From the NCBI RefSeq assembly GCF_016082275.1, contig NZ_MOWM01000053.1, positions 1 to 45,226 on the forward strand: a DNA stretch of 45,226 bases, given 5' to 3'. Each line of letters begins with the position of its first letter. The first letter of the stretch is position 1. The notes beneath the pieces were generated by a model. That model searched no databases, was not told where the DNA came from, and saw only the letters and a program-made list of their open reading frames with translations. This document shows positions 10,591 to 18,999 of the stretch, piece by piece. This DNA comes from Variovorax sp. E3 (GTDB taxonomy: Bacteria > Pseudomonadota > Gammaproteobacteria > Burkholderiales > Burkholderiaceae_C). The position numbers and the translations under genes are program-made.

Positions 10591-10865
10591 ATAAGACGCT
10601 CATTCGCGCACAAAAGATAGCCAATGAAATATAAAATTCTCAACACTTCATTAAAAAATGACTATCGCCGACCTTTAATTCGCAGCATACAAATTTCAAC
10701 TTAACAGTACCAAGACAACGAGGAAGAGCGTACTTTCAATCCAAACCATCGAGTTTGAAAGTTAACTTCACTATCGACGCAGCCGAACCCTAGGTCAAAT
10801 GCGTGAAGATTTGAAGTATCCCAAGTCGATTGCGACGAAAGGTATCTCACGGCCATTTATTGAGC
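10591..10865. other. AT-rich non-coding end of the FRG-DUF262 island
   Basis: I see no gene here. It holds an 8-bp inverted repeat, ACTTTCAA (10732-10739) and TTGAAAGT (10755-10762), with a 15-nt loop but no T run. The return to high GC occurs near 10860, which I take as the right boundary of the acquired segment. No integrase, terminal repeat or tRNA end is visible. Confidence 0.5.
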
Positions 10866-11800
10866 TCACAGCGGCTTGGTCAGATACACCGCCTCGCGCC
10901 CGACGATCGTGCGCTGCGCCGGCATGAAGATCGTGCAGTCGTCGCACAGCGCGCGGATTTCTTCCGCGCCGTTGGTCGCGATCAGCTCGCCCTTGGCAAA
11001 GGTCTCGAAGCCGATCAACGGCCGCACGAACGCGAAGTCTTCCGACTTGATGACGTACGTCTGCAGCAGCTGAAAGCGCCGTTGCGGTTCGGCCGGCGGC
11101 GTGGCCGGGTCCTTGTCGACGAGGCCGAAGTACGCAAGAAAGTCGTACGTGACAGCCGTCGCCAGCTCCGACGCGGAGCGCAGGAAGTGCTGGCCGCACT
11201 CGACCACCATCGCCACGCCCTTGCCGTCCGGCCCGCCATGGCTGCCGTACTGGATCAGCGGCGTGCCCGAGCCCAGGCCGTCGGGCATCACCAGGTGCAC
11301 CGACGGACGGCCGATGGCCAGCGCGACCTTGGCGTTGCGCTCGAACGCCGGGTACACCCAGAACGGCACCACGGGCTGGCTGGTCGAATGGATGTCGAGG
11401 ATGTGGTCGGCCGCCTCCACCACCGGACGCAGGATGCGCGCGCGGCGCAGCTCGGGGCTGTCCTCGGTGCCGTCGAGCCACTCGGGCGACCAGATGCGGT
11501 TGAGGTTGTGAACGATCTGGCGGCTGTCGAAAGGCGACTCTTCCTTGAACGACTCGTACGCGTCGATGTTGGCAAAAGCCACGGTGAGCGTGCCGATCTT
11601 CGGGCGCACGTTGTTGTCGAGCAGGTGCGTGGCGGCCGTCATGCCGCAGATCTCGTTGCCGTGCGTGAGCGCGTTGATGAGCACGTGCGGCCCGGGCTTG
11701 CCCGACTCGAAGCGGTGCACGTATCGATGCCGACGTTGCCCTTGCGGTAGGCGGTGAGGTCGCGGGGGAGGACTTCGAGGGCGGGGGGCGATTGGGTCAT
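10866..11800 (-). CDS. Succinylglutamate desuccinylase / aspartoacylase family hydrolase (frameshifted in this sequence)
   Basis: Zinc amidohydrolase of the AstE/AspA family (M14-like), about 311 residues after repair. Zinc ligands are visible as HGNE (His and Glu in ALTHGNEICG) and the later His in ILDIHSTSQP; the Arg/Asn segment HNLNRIW and the late Glu in VVECGQH fit the active site. It should remove an acyl group from an N-acylated amino acid or a similar amide; the exact substrate is not clear and it stands alone. ATG 11800 gives MTQSPPALEVLPRDLTAYRK; the frame breaks near 11723, where one missing base (GGCATCGA-TACGTG) should encode GIDYVHRF. A different frame starting further upstream would replace the true N-terminus with unrelated sequence. 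Confidence 0.87.
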
Positions 11801-11890
11801 GAGTGTGGAGGAAATGAATCAGTCGTGGTCCGGCTGGGAAGTTTGCTACAGGTAACAGATTCGTGCCTTTCTTCCCGAAATCGGAGCACC

Positions 11891-11951
11891 TGAGCCGCAA
11901 TTTCACAATTACGCATCAATTATTGAGCCGATTTATTTAAAATGCGGCTCA
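11891..11951. promoter_or_regulatory. Triple TGAGCCG repeat, probable operator of the Fic gene
   Basis: TGAGCCG occurs at 11891-11897 and 11924-11930 as a direct repeat 33 bp apart, and as the inverted copy CGGCTCA at 11945-11951 overlapping the start of the Fic gene. Each is followed, in its own orientation, by an AT stretch (CAATTT, ATTTAT, CATTTT), so the extended site is about TGAGCCGCAWTTT. The Fic protein itself ends in a helix-turn-helix domain, which suggests autoregulation. Confidence 0.55.
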
Positions 11952-13108
11952 TGGCTACTTTCGCCCCGCTCTACATCTGGCAGCAATCCGGCTGGCCTGC
12001 CTTGCGGTATGACGCTTCGGCGGCAAGCGCCGCGCTATCGCAGGCGCGAGAACACAAGGGCGAGGTCAGCGGTCTCGCCCGTGCCATCGGGCTGGATGGG
12101 CTGGCCGAGGTTGAGCAGGCGCTGTGGATGCAGGAGGCCGTGGCCACGGCGGCCATCGAAGGCGAGCGGCTCGATCTTGCGGCGGTGCGCTCCTCCGTGT
12201 TGCGCCGCTTGGGCGCAAGCCATGCGGGCTCCACCGATCGGCATGTGGACGGATTGGTCGAGGTGATTCACGACGCCACGACCCGCTTCGACGAGCCGCT
12301 GGACGCAGCCAGGCTGTGCCGCTGGCAGTCGGCGCTCTTTCCAGGCGGCACGTCGGGCATCCAGCGTATCGTGGTCGGACGCTACCGGGACCATGCCGAC
12401 GCCATGCAGATCGTGAGCGGCCTGCCGGGCAGAGAGATCGTGCACTACACCGCTCCGCCGTCGGCCTCGGTCGCGCGCGAAATGGATGCCTTCCTGGCGT
12501 GGTTCGCGCAAACGCGGCACTCCGCGATGGACGGCATCGCGCGAGCCGCCATCGCTCACCTCTGGTTCGAAACCATTCACCCATTCGAGGATGGCAACGG
12601 TCGCGTCGGCCGCGCGGTGGCCGACATGGCGCTTGCACAGGACACCGGTGCGCCGACGCGGCTTTTCAGCCTGTCTCGCCAGTTGCTGGCGGACCGCAAG
12701 GGCTACTACGACGCGCTGGCGGCGGGTCAGTCGGGCGGCTTGGACGTGACGGCATTCGTGCAATGGTTCGCCGGTGCTTTCGGGCAGGCATGCATCGCCT
12801 CGAGCAACACCATTCACTCGGCGTTGGAGCGCTCGCGCTTCTGGGCGCGTCATGCGCAACACGACATCAACGAGCGGCAGCGGCAATTGCTGCAAAGATT
12901 GCTTGAAGCCGGGGACGGTGGGTTTCTCGGCGGGCTCAATGTCGACAAGTATCTGAAGATGGTGCGCGTCTCGAAAGCAACGGCCACGCGCGACCTGTCA
13001 GACCTGGTGCGCAATGGCATCCTGTACACGGTGGGCCAGGGCAAGGCGGTGCGGTATTACGTCGACATGCCTGGGTGGACACACGGGGTAGAGAAGCCAG
13101 CCAACTGA
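11942..13108 (+). CDS. Fic/DOC family protein with N-terminal DUF4172 and C-terminal HTH
   Basis: A 388-residue protein in three parts: an N-terminal DUF4172-like segment (about 8-85: FAPLYIWQQSGWPALRYD), a Fic domain (about 120-275) with the full motif IHPFEDGNGRVGRAVAD, and a C-terminal winged-helix region (LNVDKYLKMVRVSKATATRDLSDL). The complete HPFEDGNGR motif predicts active nucleotide transfer (usually AMP) onto a protein hydroxyl. A Glu-containing inhibitory helix may lie in the N-terminal part (AVATAAIEGERL resembles the (S/T)xxxE(G/N) inhibitory motif). Start is uncertain: ATG 11942 or ATG 11951; neither has a clear ribosome site. Its stop lies one base from the stop of the converging amtB. 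Confidence 0.92.
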   Translation: MRLMATFAPLYIWQQSGWPALRYDASAASAALSQAREHKGEVSGLARAIGLDGLAEVEQALWMQEAVATAAIEGERLDLAAVRSSVLRRLGASHAGSTDRHVDGLVEVIHDATTRFDEPLDAARLCRWQSALFPGGTSGIQRIVVGRYRDHADAMQIVSGLPGREIVHYTAPPSASVAREMDAFLAWFAQTRHSAMDGIARAAIAHLWFETIHPFEDGNGRVGRAVADMALAQDTGAPTRLFSLSRQLLADRKGYYDALAAGQSGGLDVTAFVQWFAGAFGQACIASSNTIHSALERSRFWARHAQHDINERQRQLLQRLLEAGDGGFLGGLNVDKYLKMVRVSKATATRDLSDLVRNGILYTVGQGKAVRYYVDMPGWTHGVEKPAN

Positions 13109-13109
13109 A

Positions 13110-14311
13110 TCACCAGTTCACTTCCCGCTCCGGCGTCGCCGAAATATGGTGGATCGACAAGTCCGCCCCGTCGTATTCCTCTTCCTGCGTCAGCCGCAAC
13201 CCGACCGCCTTCTTCAGCGCGCCGTACACGGCCCACCCCGCCAGCCCGGCCCAGACCACGCCCATCAGCGTGCCGATGAGTTGCGCCCACACGTTCACCC
13301 CGCCGATGCCGCCCAGCGCCTGGGTGCCGAAGATGCCCGCCGCGATGCCGCCCCAGGTGCCGCACAGCCCGTGCAGGGGCCACACGCCGAGCACATCGTC
13401 GATCTTCCATTTGTTCTGCACCAGCGTGAACATCTTGACGAAGATGGCGCCCGCCACGCCGCCCACCACGAGCGCGCCCAGCGGATGCATCAGGTCGGAG
13501 CCGGCGCACACGGCCACCAGCCCGGCGAGCGGGCCGTTGTAGACAAAGCCGGGGTCGTTCTTGCCCATGGCCAGCGCCACCAGCGTGCCGCGACCATCGC
13601 CATCAGCGAGTTGACGGCCACGAGGCCCGAGATCTTGTCGATGCTCTGCGCGCTCATCACGTTGAAGCCGAACCAGCCCACGCACAGAACCCACGCGCCC
13701 AGCGCCAGGAACGGAATGTTCGACGGCGGGTGCGCGCTCAGCGAGCCGTCGCCCCGGTAGCGGTTACGCCGTGCGCCCAGCAGCAGCACGGCCGGCAGCG
13801 CGAGCCAGCCGCCCACGGCATGCACCACCACCGAGCCCGCGAAGTCATGGAACTCGTGGCCCGTGAGCGAGGCGATCCAGCCCTGGATGCCGAAGTGCTT
13901 GTTCCAGGCGATGCCCTCGTACAGCGGATAGACGAAGCCCACGATCACCGCCGTGGCGATGAGCTGCGGCCAGAACTTGGCGCGCTCGGCAATGCCGCCC
14001 GAGATGATGGCCGGAATGGCCGCCGCGAAAGTCAGCAGGAAGAAGAACTTCACCAGCTCGTAGCCGCTTCTTGCCGACAGTTCGGTGGCGCTCACGAAGA
14101 AATGCGTGCCGTAGGCCACACCGTAGCCCACCAGGAAGTACACGATGGTCGACACCGAGAAGTCGACCAGGATCTTCACCAGCGCATTGACCTGGTTCTT
14201 CTTGCGGACGGTGCCGAGCTCGAGAAAAGCAAAACCGGCGTGCATGGCCAACACCATGATGGCGCCGAGAAGGATGAACAGCGCATCTGCGCCCTGTTTG
14301 AGTGCGTCCAT
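13110..14311 (-). CDS. amtB: Ammonium transporter (frameshifted in this sequence)
   Basis: Inner-membrane Amt/Rh channel, 400 residues after repair, with eleven expected membrane helices. The pore histidines sit in SVVVHAVGGWLALP and WPLHGLCGTWGG; other Amt signatures are HAGFAFLELGTVRKKN, SGGIAERAKFW and WFGFNVMSA. ATG 14311 gives MDALKQGADALFILL; upstream in-frame sequence to 14446 has no Amt character. The frame breaks near 13589 (GCGG-CACG should be GCGGGCACG), joining SLMAMVAGTLVALAMGKNDPG. There is no glnK next to it, unlike many amtB loci. The C-terminus (EEEYDGADLSIHHISATPE) resembles Amt tails that follow the last helix. Confidence 0.93.
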
Positions 14312-14464
14312 GGAAGCTTCTTGCAGTTTTTTGGTTTGATTTGGTGCGACGCACCCGAATTGCTCGGAGCGACGGCGCAAGAAAGCAAAAATGGTGCCTG
14401 CAGGCTCTCTGATGGTGCGATCTGACCCAGTAACGGGCTTTCCCAAGCCCGTTCACGCACCGGT

Positions 14465-15406
14465 TCAGCCCGTGCCGGCACGCAGCGCGTCGCGGTAGCG
14501 CCGGCTGCAGGGCACGGTGGTGCCGTCGTGCATGTGCAGTCGGGCGTCGCCGCCGTCCAGCGGCTCGATCTCCTTGATGCGCGCCAGATTCACCGCATGG
14601 CTGCGATGCACGCGCACGAAGCGGGCGGGGTCGAGCTGGGTCAGGAAGTCGGTGAGCGTGGCGCGCAGCAGGTAGTCGTGGCCGTTGACGTGCAGGCCGA
14701 CGTAGTTGCCCTCGGCCTGCAGCCAGTCGATGTCGGTGGCGGCGATGAGGAATTCGCGGCGCAGCTTGCGCACGAGGAAGCGTTCGGGGCGGGCGGGTGG
14801 CGCCGGGGGCGTCGGCGTCGGCTCCGGCGCCGAGGGTTCGACAACCTCCGGTTCCGCCAAAGCCTCGACAGGCGCAGCCACGCCCTCCTCCGGCGCGTCG
14901 AGCACCCGCGCCTCCCCCTGCAGCCGCAGCACGAACAGCCGGTACGCCCAGATGCCGAAGACGATGCTGGCGTACACCCGCACGTCCTTCAGGTATTCAT
15001 AGCCCCACTGCCCGGCCCAGCCGGCGAAGTCGTAGTGCGCGCCGGCCATCGCGTAGACCAGCGCCCGCAAGCCGAACATGCCCACCACGTGGACCACGCT
15101 GAACACCACGCTCGCCGCCAGGTGCCAGGCCAGGAAGCGGACCCAATGGGTGCGCACCAGCGGCGCCAGCCAGCGCTCGACGACGACCAGCGCCGGTACC
15201 AACAGCAGCAGCACCAGGTTGCTCGACCCTTCCCAGGTCGCGATCTCCCAACGGGCATGCGGCACCGCGCGCGTGCGCATGTCGACGATGGCGACCAGCG
15301 TGCCGAACACGGCCTGCAGCGTCAGCAGCACGATCCAGAAGGCCACCTCCACATGGCGGCGGACCGGCTCGTAGCGCTCGTACAGGTTCTTGCGGGGATC
15401 TCCCAT
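14465..15406 (-). CDS. Membrane-anchored LytTR transcription regulator
   Basis: A 313-residue protein with four membrane helices in the N-terminal half (about residues 22-42, 60-78, 88-115 and 138-158), a long Pro/Ala/Glu linker (EPEVVEPSAPEPTPTPP), and a C-terminal LytTR DNA-binding domain (about 215-310: IDWLQAEGNYVGLHV, ARFVRVHRSHAVNLARI). It lacks a receiver domain, so it is probably a one-component membrane sensor that binds DNA from the membrane. ATG 15406 (MGDPRKNLYERYEPVRR) is chosen because the longer upstream frame is low-complexity and runs through the divergent promoter region. It faces away from the acyltransferase gene across 155 bp that contain a large dyad, and may control it. 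Confidence 0.88.
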   Translation of the reverse strand: MGDPRKNLYERYEPVRRHVEVAFWIVLLTLQAVFGTLVAIVDMRTRAVPHARWEIATWEGSSNLVLLLLVPALVVVERWLAPLVRTHWVRFLAWHLAASVVFSVVHVVGMFGLRALVYAMAGAHYDFAGWAGQWGYEYLKDVRVYASIVFGIWAYRLFVLRLQGEARVLDAPEEGVAAPVEALAEPEVVEPSAPEPTPTPPAPPARPERFLVRKLRREFLIAATDIDWLQAEGNYVGLHVNGHDYLLRATLTDFLTQLDPARFVRVHRSHAVNLARIKEIEPLDGGDARLHMHDGTTVPCSRRYRDALRAGTG

Positions 15407-15425
15407 GCCCGGAATTCTCGCGAAA

Positions 15426-15463
15426 ACGGGCCCGTGGGGCGGCGAATTTCGTCCCACGGGGCC
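15426..15463. promoter_or_regulatory. Interrupted palindrome between divergent LytTR and acyltransferase genes
   Basis: GGGCCCGTGGG (15428-15438) pairs with CCCACGGGGCC (15453-15463) with one mismatch over 11 bp and a 14-bp spacer. The left arm also contains the perfect 10-bp palindrome ACGGGCCCGT (15426-15435). No T run follows, so a terminator is unlikely; an operator for the divergent promoters is possible. Confidence 0.35.
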
Positions 15464-15561
15464 ACCGCTCGTCACAAAGCGGGGTCGGCTCGTCTCACGG
15501 GTGCGCCGCGCCGGGCCCGCGCGGCCGAGCATCGCCGCTTCTTTGCTTCCAGGAGCTTGCG

Positions 15562-16785
15562 ATGCCCGCAACCGCCCTTTCGCCCGACCACCAACGCCGC
15601 CACGACATCGACGCCCTGCGCGCGCTGGCTTTCCTGTTCGTCATCCTCTATCACGTGGGCATGTATTACGTGGCCGGCTGGCACTGGCACCTGAAGAGCC
15701 CGCACGAGGCCGAATGGCTGCGCTGGCCGATGGTGGCCCTCAACCTCTGGCGCATGGACCTGGTGTTTTTGATCTCCGGCGTGTCGCTCGGCTTCCTGAG
15801 CCGGGGCCAGGGCACCGGGGCGCCGCTGCGCGGGCGGGGGCTTCGGCTGATGCTGCCGCTGGCCTTCGGCATGGCGGTGATCGTGCCGTACCAGGCCTAT
15901 GCGCAGGGCGTGGCCAACGGGATGGTGACGCCGGGCTTCGGCGCGTTCCTGCTGCGCTACCTGTCGATGAGCGCACCGTGGCCGAAAGAGGCCTTCGACG
16001 GCGCGGAGTTCGGCATCACCTGGAACCACCTGTGGTACCTGCCCTACCTGTTCACGTACACAGCGCTGGTCGCGCTGACCTTGCCGCTGTGGCGTTGCGC
16101 CGCCGGCCAATGGGTGCGGCGCGCCTTCAACGGGCTGCGCGGCTGGAAGCTCTTGGTGCTGCCGGTGGTGCCGCTGCTGCTGTGGACGATGCTGCTGGCC
16201 GCGCGCTTTCCGGCCACGCACAACCTGGTGCGCGACTTTCACCTGCACAGCCTTTACTTCACGATGTTCCTCTATGGCTACTGGATGGGCGTGGACACAG
16301 GCATCTGGACAGAGCTGGAGCGGCTGCGCCGCGTGTCGCTCGCGCTGGCGGTCGCGGTGATCGCCGTTTTCTTCGCGCTGCGCGTCGGCGCCAAGGGCCC
16401 GCCGCCGGGGCTGCTCACGGACACATTGCGTGTGCTCTACCTGTGGCTGACCGTCGCGGCCATCCTGGGTTTTGCGCACCGCCACCTGAACCGCCCGTGG
16501 CGCTGGCTGCGCTGGGCCAACGAGTCGGTCTACCCCTGGTACATGCTGCACCAGACGCTGATCGTTGCCGGCGCGGTGCTGCTGGCCCCGCTCGCGCTCG
16601 GCCCGGTGATCGAGCCCGCGCTGCTGGCGGCGCTGACCATCGCCGGCTGCTGGGCGCTGACCGACGGGCTGATCCGCCGCGTCAACCTGCTGCGCCCGCT
16701 GTTCGGGCTGAAGCTCAGGCGGCCGGCTTTGCCGCGGCCTCTTCCACCGGAACCAGGATGGCGTTCCCCGTCGCCACGAGCTTGA
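15562..16785 (+). CDS. Acyltransferase 3 family membrane protein (OpgC/MdoC-like)
   Basis: A 407-residue integral membrane acyltransferase. It opens with the family signature HDIDALRALAFLFVILYHVGM containing the catalytic His candidate, followed by about ten membrane helices and the late segment NESVYPWYMLHQTLIV typical of OpgC and related acyltransferase 3 proteins. These enzymes transfer acyl groups to extracytoplasmic glycans or glucans; the acceptor here is unknown. A ribosome site (AGGAG) precedes ATG 15562. The last 25 or so residues (RRPALPRPLPPEPGW onward) are Pro/Arg-rich, overlap the converging thioesterase gene by 71 bp and do not look like part of the fold, so a frameshift near 16715 cannot be excluded. 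Confidence 0.88.
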   Translation: MPATALSPDHQRRHDIDALRALAFLFVILYHVGMYYVAGWHWHLKSPHEAEWLRWPMVALNLWRMDLVFLISGVSLGFLSRGQGTGAPLRGRGLRLMLPLAFGMAVIVPYQAYAQGVANGMVTPGFGAFLLRYLSMSAPWPKEAFDGAEFGITWNHLWYLPYLFTYTALVALTLPLWRCAAGQWVRRAFNGLRGWKLLVLPVVPLLLWTMLLAARFPATHNLVRDFHLHSLYFTMFLYGYWMGVDTGIWTELERLRRVSLALAVAVIAVFFALRVGAKGPPPGLLTDTLRVLYLWLTVAAILGFAHRHLNRPWRWLRWANESVYPWYMLHQTLIVAGAVLLAPLALGPVIEPALLAALTIAGCWALTDGLIRRVNLLRPLFGLKLRRPALPRPLPPEPGWRSPSPRA

Positions 16786-17140
16786 GCGCGTCGCCCTCGC
16801 CCCGCGCGTAAAGCTCGGCGGCCGCGAACACCTGCTTGCGCCCGGCCTTCACGACCCGCCCACGCGCCACGAACGCGCGGCCCACGGCGGGCGAAATGCA
16901 GTTCACCGAAAAGTGCGAGGCCAGCACGCGCCCCGCCACGCTGGCGGCCGCGAAGCCGCTCACGGTGTCGAGCAGCGCGCCGATCATTCCCGCGTGCAGG
17001 AAGCCGGCGTACTGGCCCATGTCTTCCTCGCGGAAGTCCATGCGCAGCTCGGCTTCGCCGTTGGCTGCGCTTGTCACTTCGAAGCCGGCCCAGCGGTTGA
17101 AGGCGGCGGTCCTGTTGATGGCCTGGATGGTGTCGAGCAT
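16715..17140 (-). CDS. PaaI-type hotdog thioesterase
   Basis: A 141-residue hotdog-fold protein of the PaaI/YbgC group. The active-site helix region is GQYAGFLHAGMIGALLDTVSGFAA, where the HAGMIGALLD segment matches the HGG..A..D pattern with Asp as catalytic residue. It probably hydrolyses an aromatic or medium-chain acyl-CoA; the substrate is not set by context because no CoA pathway gene is adjacent. The C-terminus (VEEAAAKPAA) overlaps the end of the acyltransferase gene. Confidence 0.85.
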   Translation of the reverse strand: MLDTIQAINRTAAFNRWAGFEVTSAANGEAELRMDFREEDMGQYAGFLHAGMIGALLDTVSGFAAASVAGRVLASHFSVNCISPAVGRAFVARGRVVKAGRKQVFAAAELYARGEGDALKLVATGNAILVPVEEAAAKPAA

Positions 17141-17337
17141 GGCGTTGTGTCCTTGGTAGAGATGCAGGCCACTCTACGAAGCACACCCCGCATCCTTCGT
17201 CGCCCGCGTGACCGAAAGCGCGCCGGCGGTTGCCTTGGCGACAGTAGCCCAGAAATTTTTCGCGATGCCTTAACCCCGTTCGCGGGGCCCGTTCGTAAGA
17301 GCTGGGGTCACTCATCCACTTTCTTCGAAGGCACCCC

Positions 17338-18989
17338 ATGAAAGCATCGACCTCCGCCCTCCTTCGCGCCACCTCGGGCGCCGCCGTGTTGCTGGTTCTG
17401 AGCCTCAGCGCGCAGGGCCAGTCCACGGCGCTGCCGGCCACTTCAGCAAGCCCCGGCGGCTCGCGCATCACCCAGGTCAAGGTCTACCCCGGCAGTGCCA
17501 CGGTCGACCGCGTGGCGCGCATCGCGGCCGGCAGCCGGTCGGTCACCTTCGCCTGCCTGCCGGCCGGGCTGGACGTGCAGAGCCTGCAAGTGTCGGCCGA
17601 TGCGTCGGTGCGCGTGGGCGAGACCTCGGTGCTCAGCGAGACGCGCGAGCTGTCCGCGCAGTGCGCGACCAGCGCGCTCGACGGCCGCATCCGCGAGCTG
17701 GAAGACCAGAAGGCCGCGCTGCAGGCCGAGAGCGATGCGCTGGGCATGGTCAACGGCTACCTCAAGGGCCTGGCCGGCGGCAGTGGCGAGTCGGGCGCCG
17801 GTGCGCGCGCGCCGGCCGACGCGCGCAACCTCGTCGCGGTGACCGAGGCCATGCGCCGCACGGGGCAGGACTCGCTGCTCAAGCAGCACCAGATCCAGCG
17901 CCGCCAGAGCGACATCGACCGTCAGCTCAACCCCTTGCTGGCCGAGCGCACCCGCGCCCAGGGCAGCGGCGACAAGGTGATGGCCGTCACGGTCACGCTG
18001 GCCGCCAGCGCCGACGCGACGTCAAGCTCAGCTACCAGGTCAACGGCCCCGGCTGGACGCCCACCTACCGCGCGCTGCTCGACAGCACCACGCGCAAGGT
18101 CCGCATCGAGCGCCAGGCGCTGGTGGCGCAGGCCACGGGCGAAGACTGGCGCGGCGTGAAGCTGGTGCTCTCCACCGGCCAGCCGCGCCGCGAAACCACG
18201 GGCCGCCTGCCGTCGGCATGGCGCATCGGCGTCGAGCCGCCGCCACCGCCGCCGCGCGCACGCGCGTATGAAGGCGCGCCCATGCCCGCCGCGCCGATTG
18301 CCATGGCCGCCGACGCCAAGCAGATGATGGCCGAGCGCCGCGCGCCGCTGTTCGACGTGAGCGTGTTCGACAGCAGCTTCGCCACCGAATTCTCGATTCC
18401 GCAGGCCATCGACGTGCCCTCCAACGGCCAGCGCGTGACCCTGGCGCTGGGCCAGCACGAAGACACGGCCAAGCTGGTCGCGCGCACCAGCCCGCGCGTG
18501 GACGCCAGCGCCTTCCTGGTCGCCGAAATGGCGCAGCCCGAAGGCGTGTGGCCCGCCGGCCCGCTGCTGCTGTACCGCGACGGCGCCTTCGTCGGCAACG
18601 GCCGCTGGACCGCGCCGAGCGACGAGCGCCTGACGCTGTCCTTCGGGCGCGACGAGCTGGTGCGCGTGCAGGCCGAGCCCGAGCGCGACAACCAGGGCAC
18701 CGGCGGCTTCGCCGGCTCGCGCGCCGAGCGCAAGGTGCAGCGCGCCTACGTGGTCGAGAACCGCCACCGCACGCCCGTCGCGGTGGAGGTGCTGGAGGCC
18801 GCGCCGGTGTCGGTCGACGAGCAGGTGCGCGTGAGCTCGCAGTTCGCGCCCAAGCCCGACGAGCTGTCGTGGAACAAGCAGCCGGGCCTCACGATGTGGC
18901 GCTTCGACCTCGACGCCGGCAAGACCGCGCGCGTGACGGCCGACTACACCATCGGCTACCCGAAGGACGCGCGGCTGCAGATGCGCTGA
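17338..18989 (+). CDS. MuiA-like DUF4139 protein (frameshifted in this sequence)
   Basis: Exported protein of the mucoidy-inhibitor MuiA family, about 550 residues after repair. It has a signal peptide (LLRATSGAAVLLVLSLSAQG), an N-terminal DUF4140-like domain (RITQVKVYPGSATVDRVA), a coiled-coil segment (DGRIRELEDQKAALQAES, about residues 118-136), and a large DUF4139 beta domain (VNGPGWTPTYRALLDSTT through VTADYTIGYPKD). Biochemical role is unknown. The frame breaks near 18016 (GACGC-GACG); one missing base restores ASADxDVKLSYQVNGPGW exactly where the DUF4139 domain begins. A His- or Lys-rich binding site is not seen. ATG 17338 has AAGG upstream at 8-10 nt. Confidence 0.88.
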
Positions 18990-18999
18990 GCCGGTCGCG

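Noticed and set aside
8640..10860. A transposon or integron as the carrier of the AT-rich island
   Set aside because: I found no transposase, integrase, terminal inverted repeats, target duplication or tRNA end at the boundaries.
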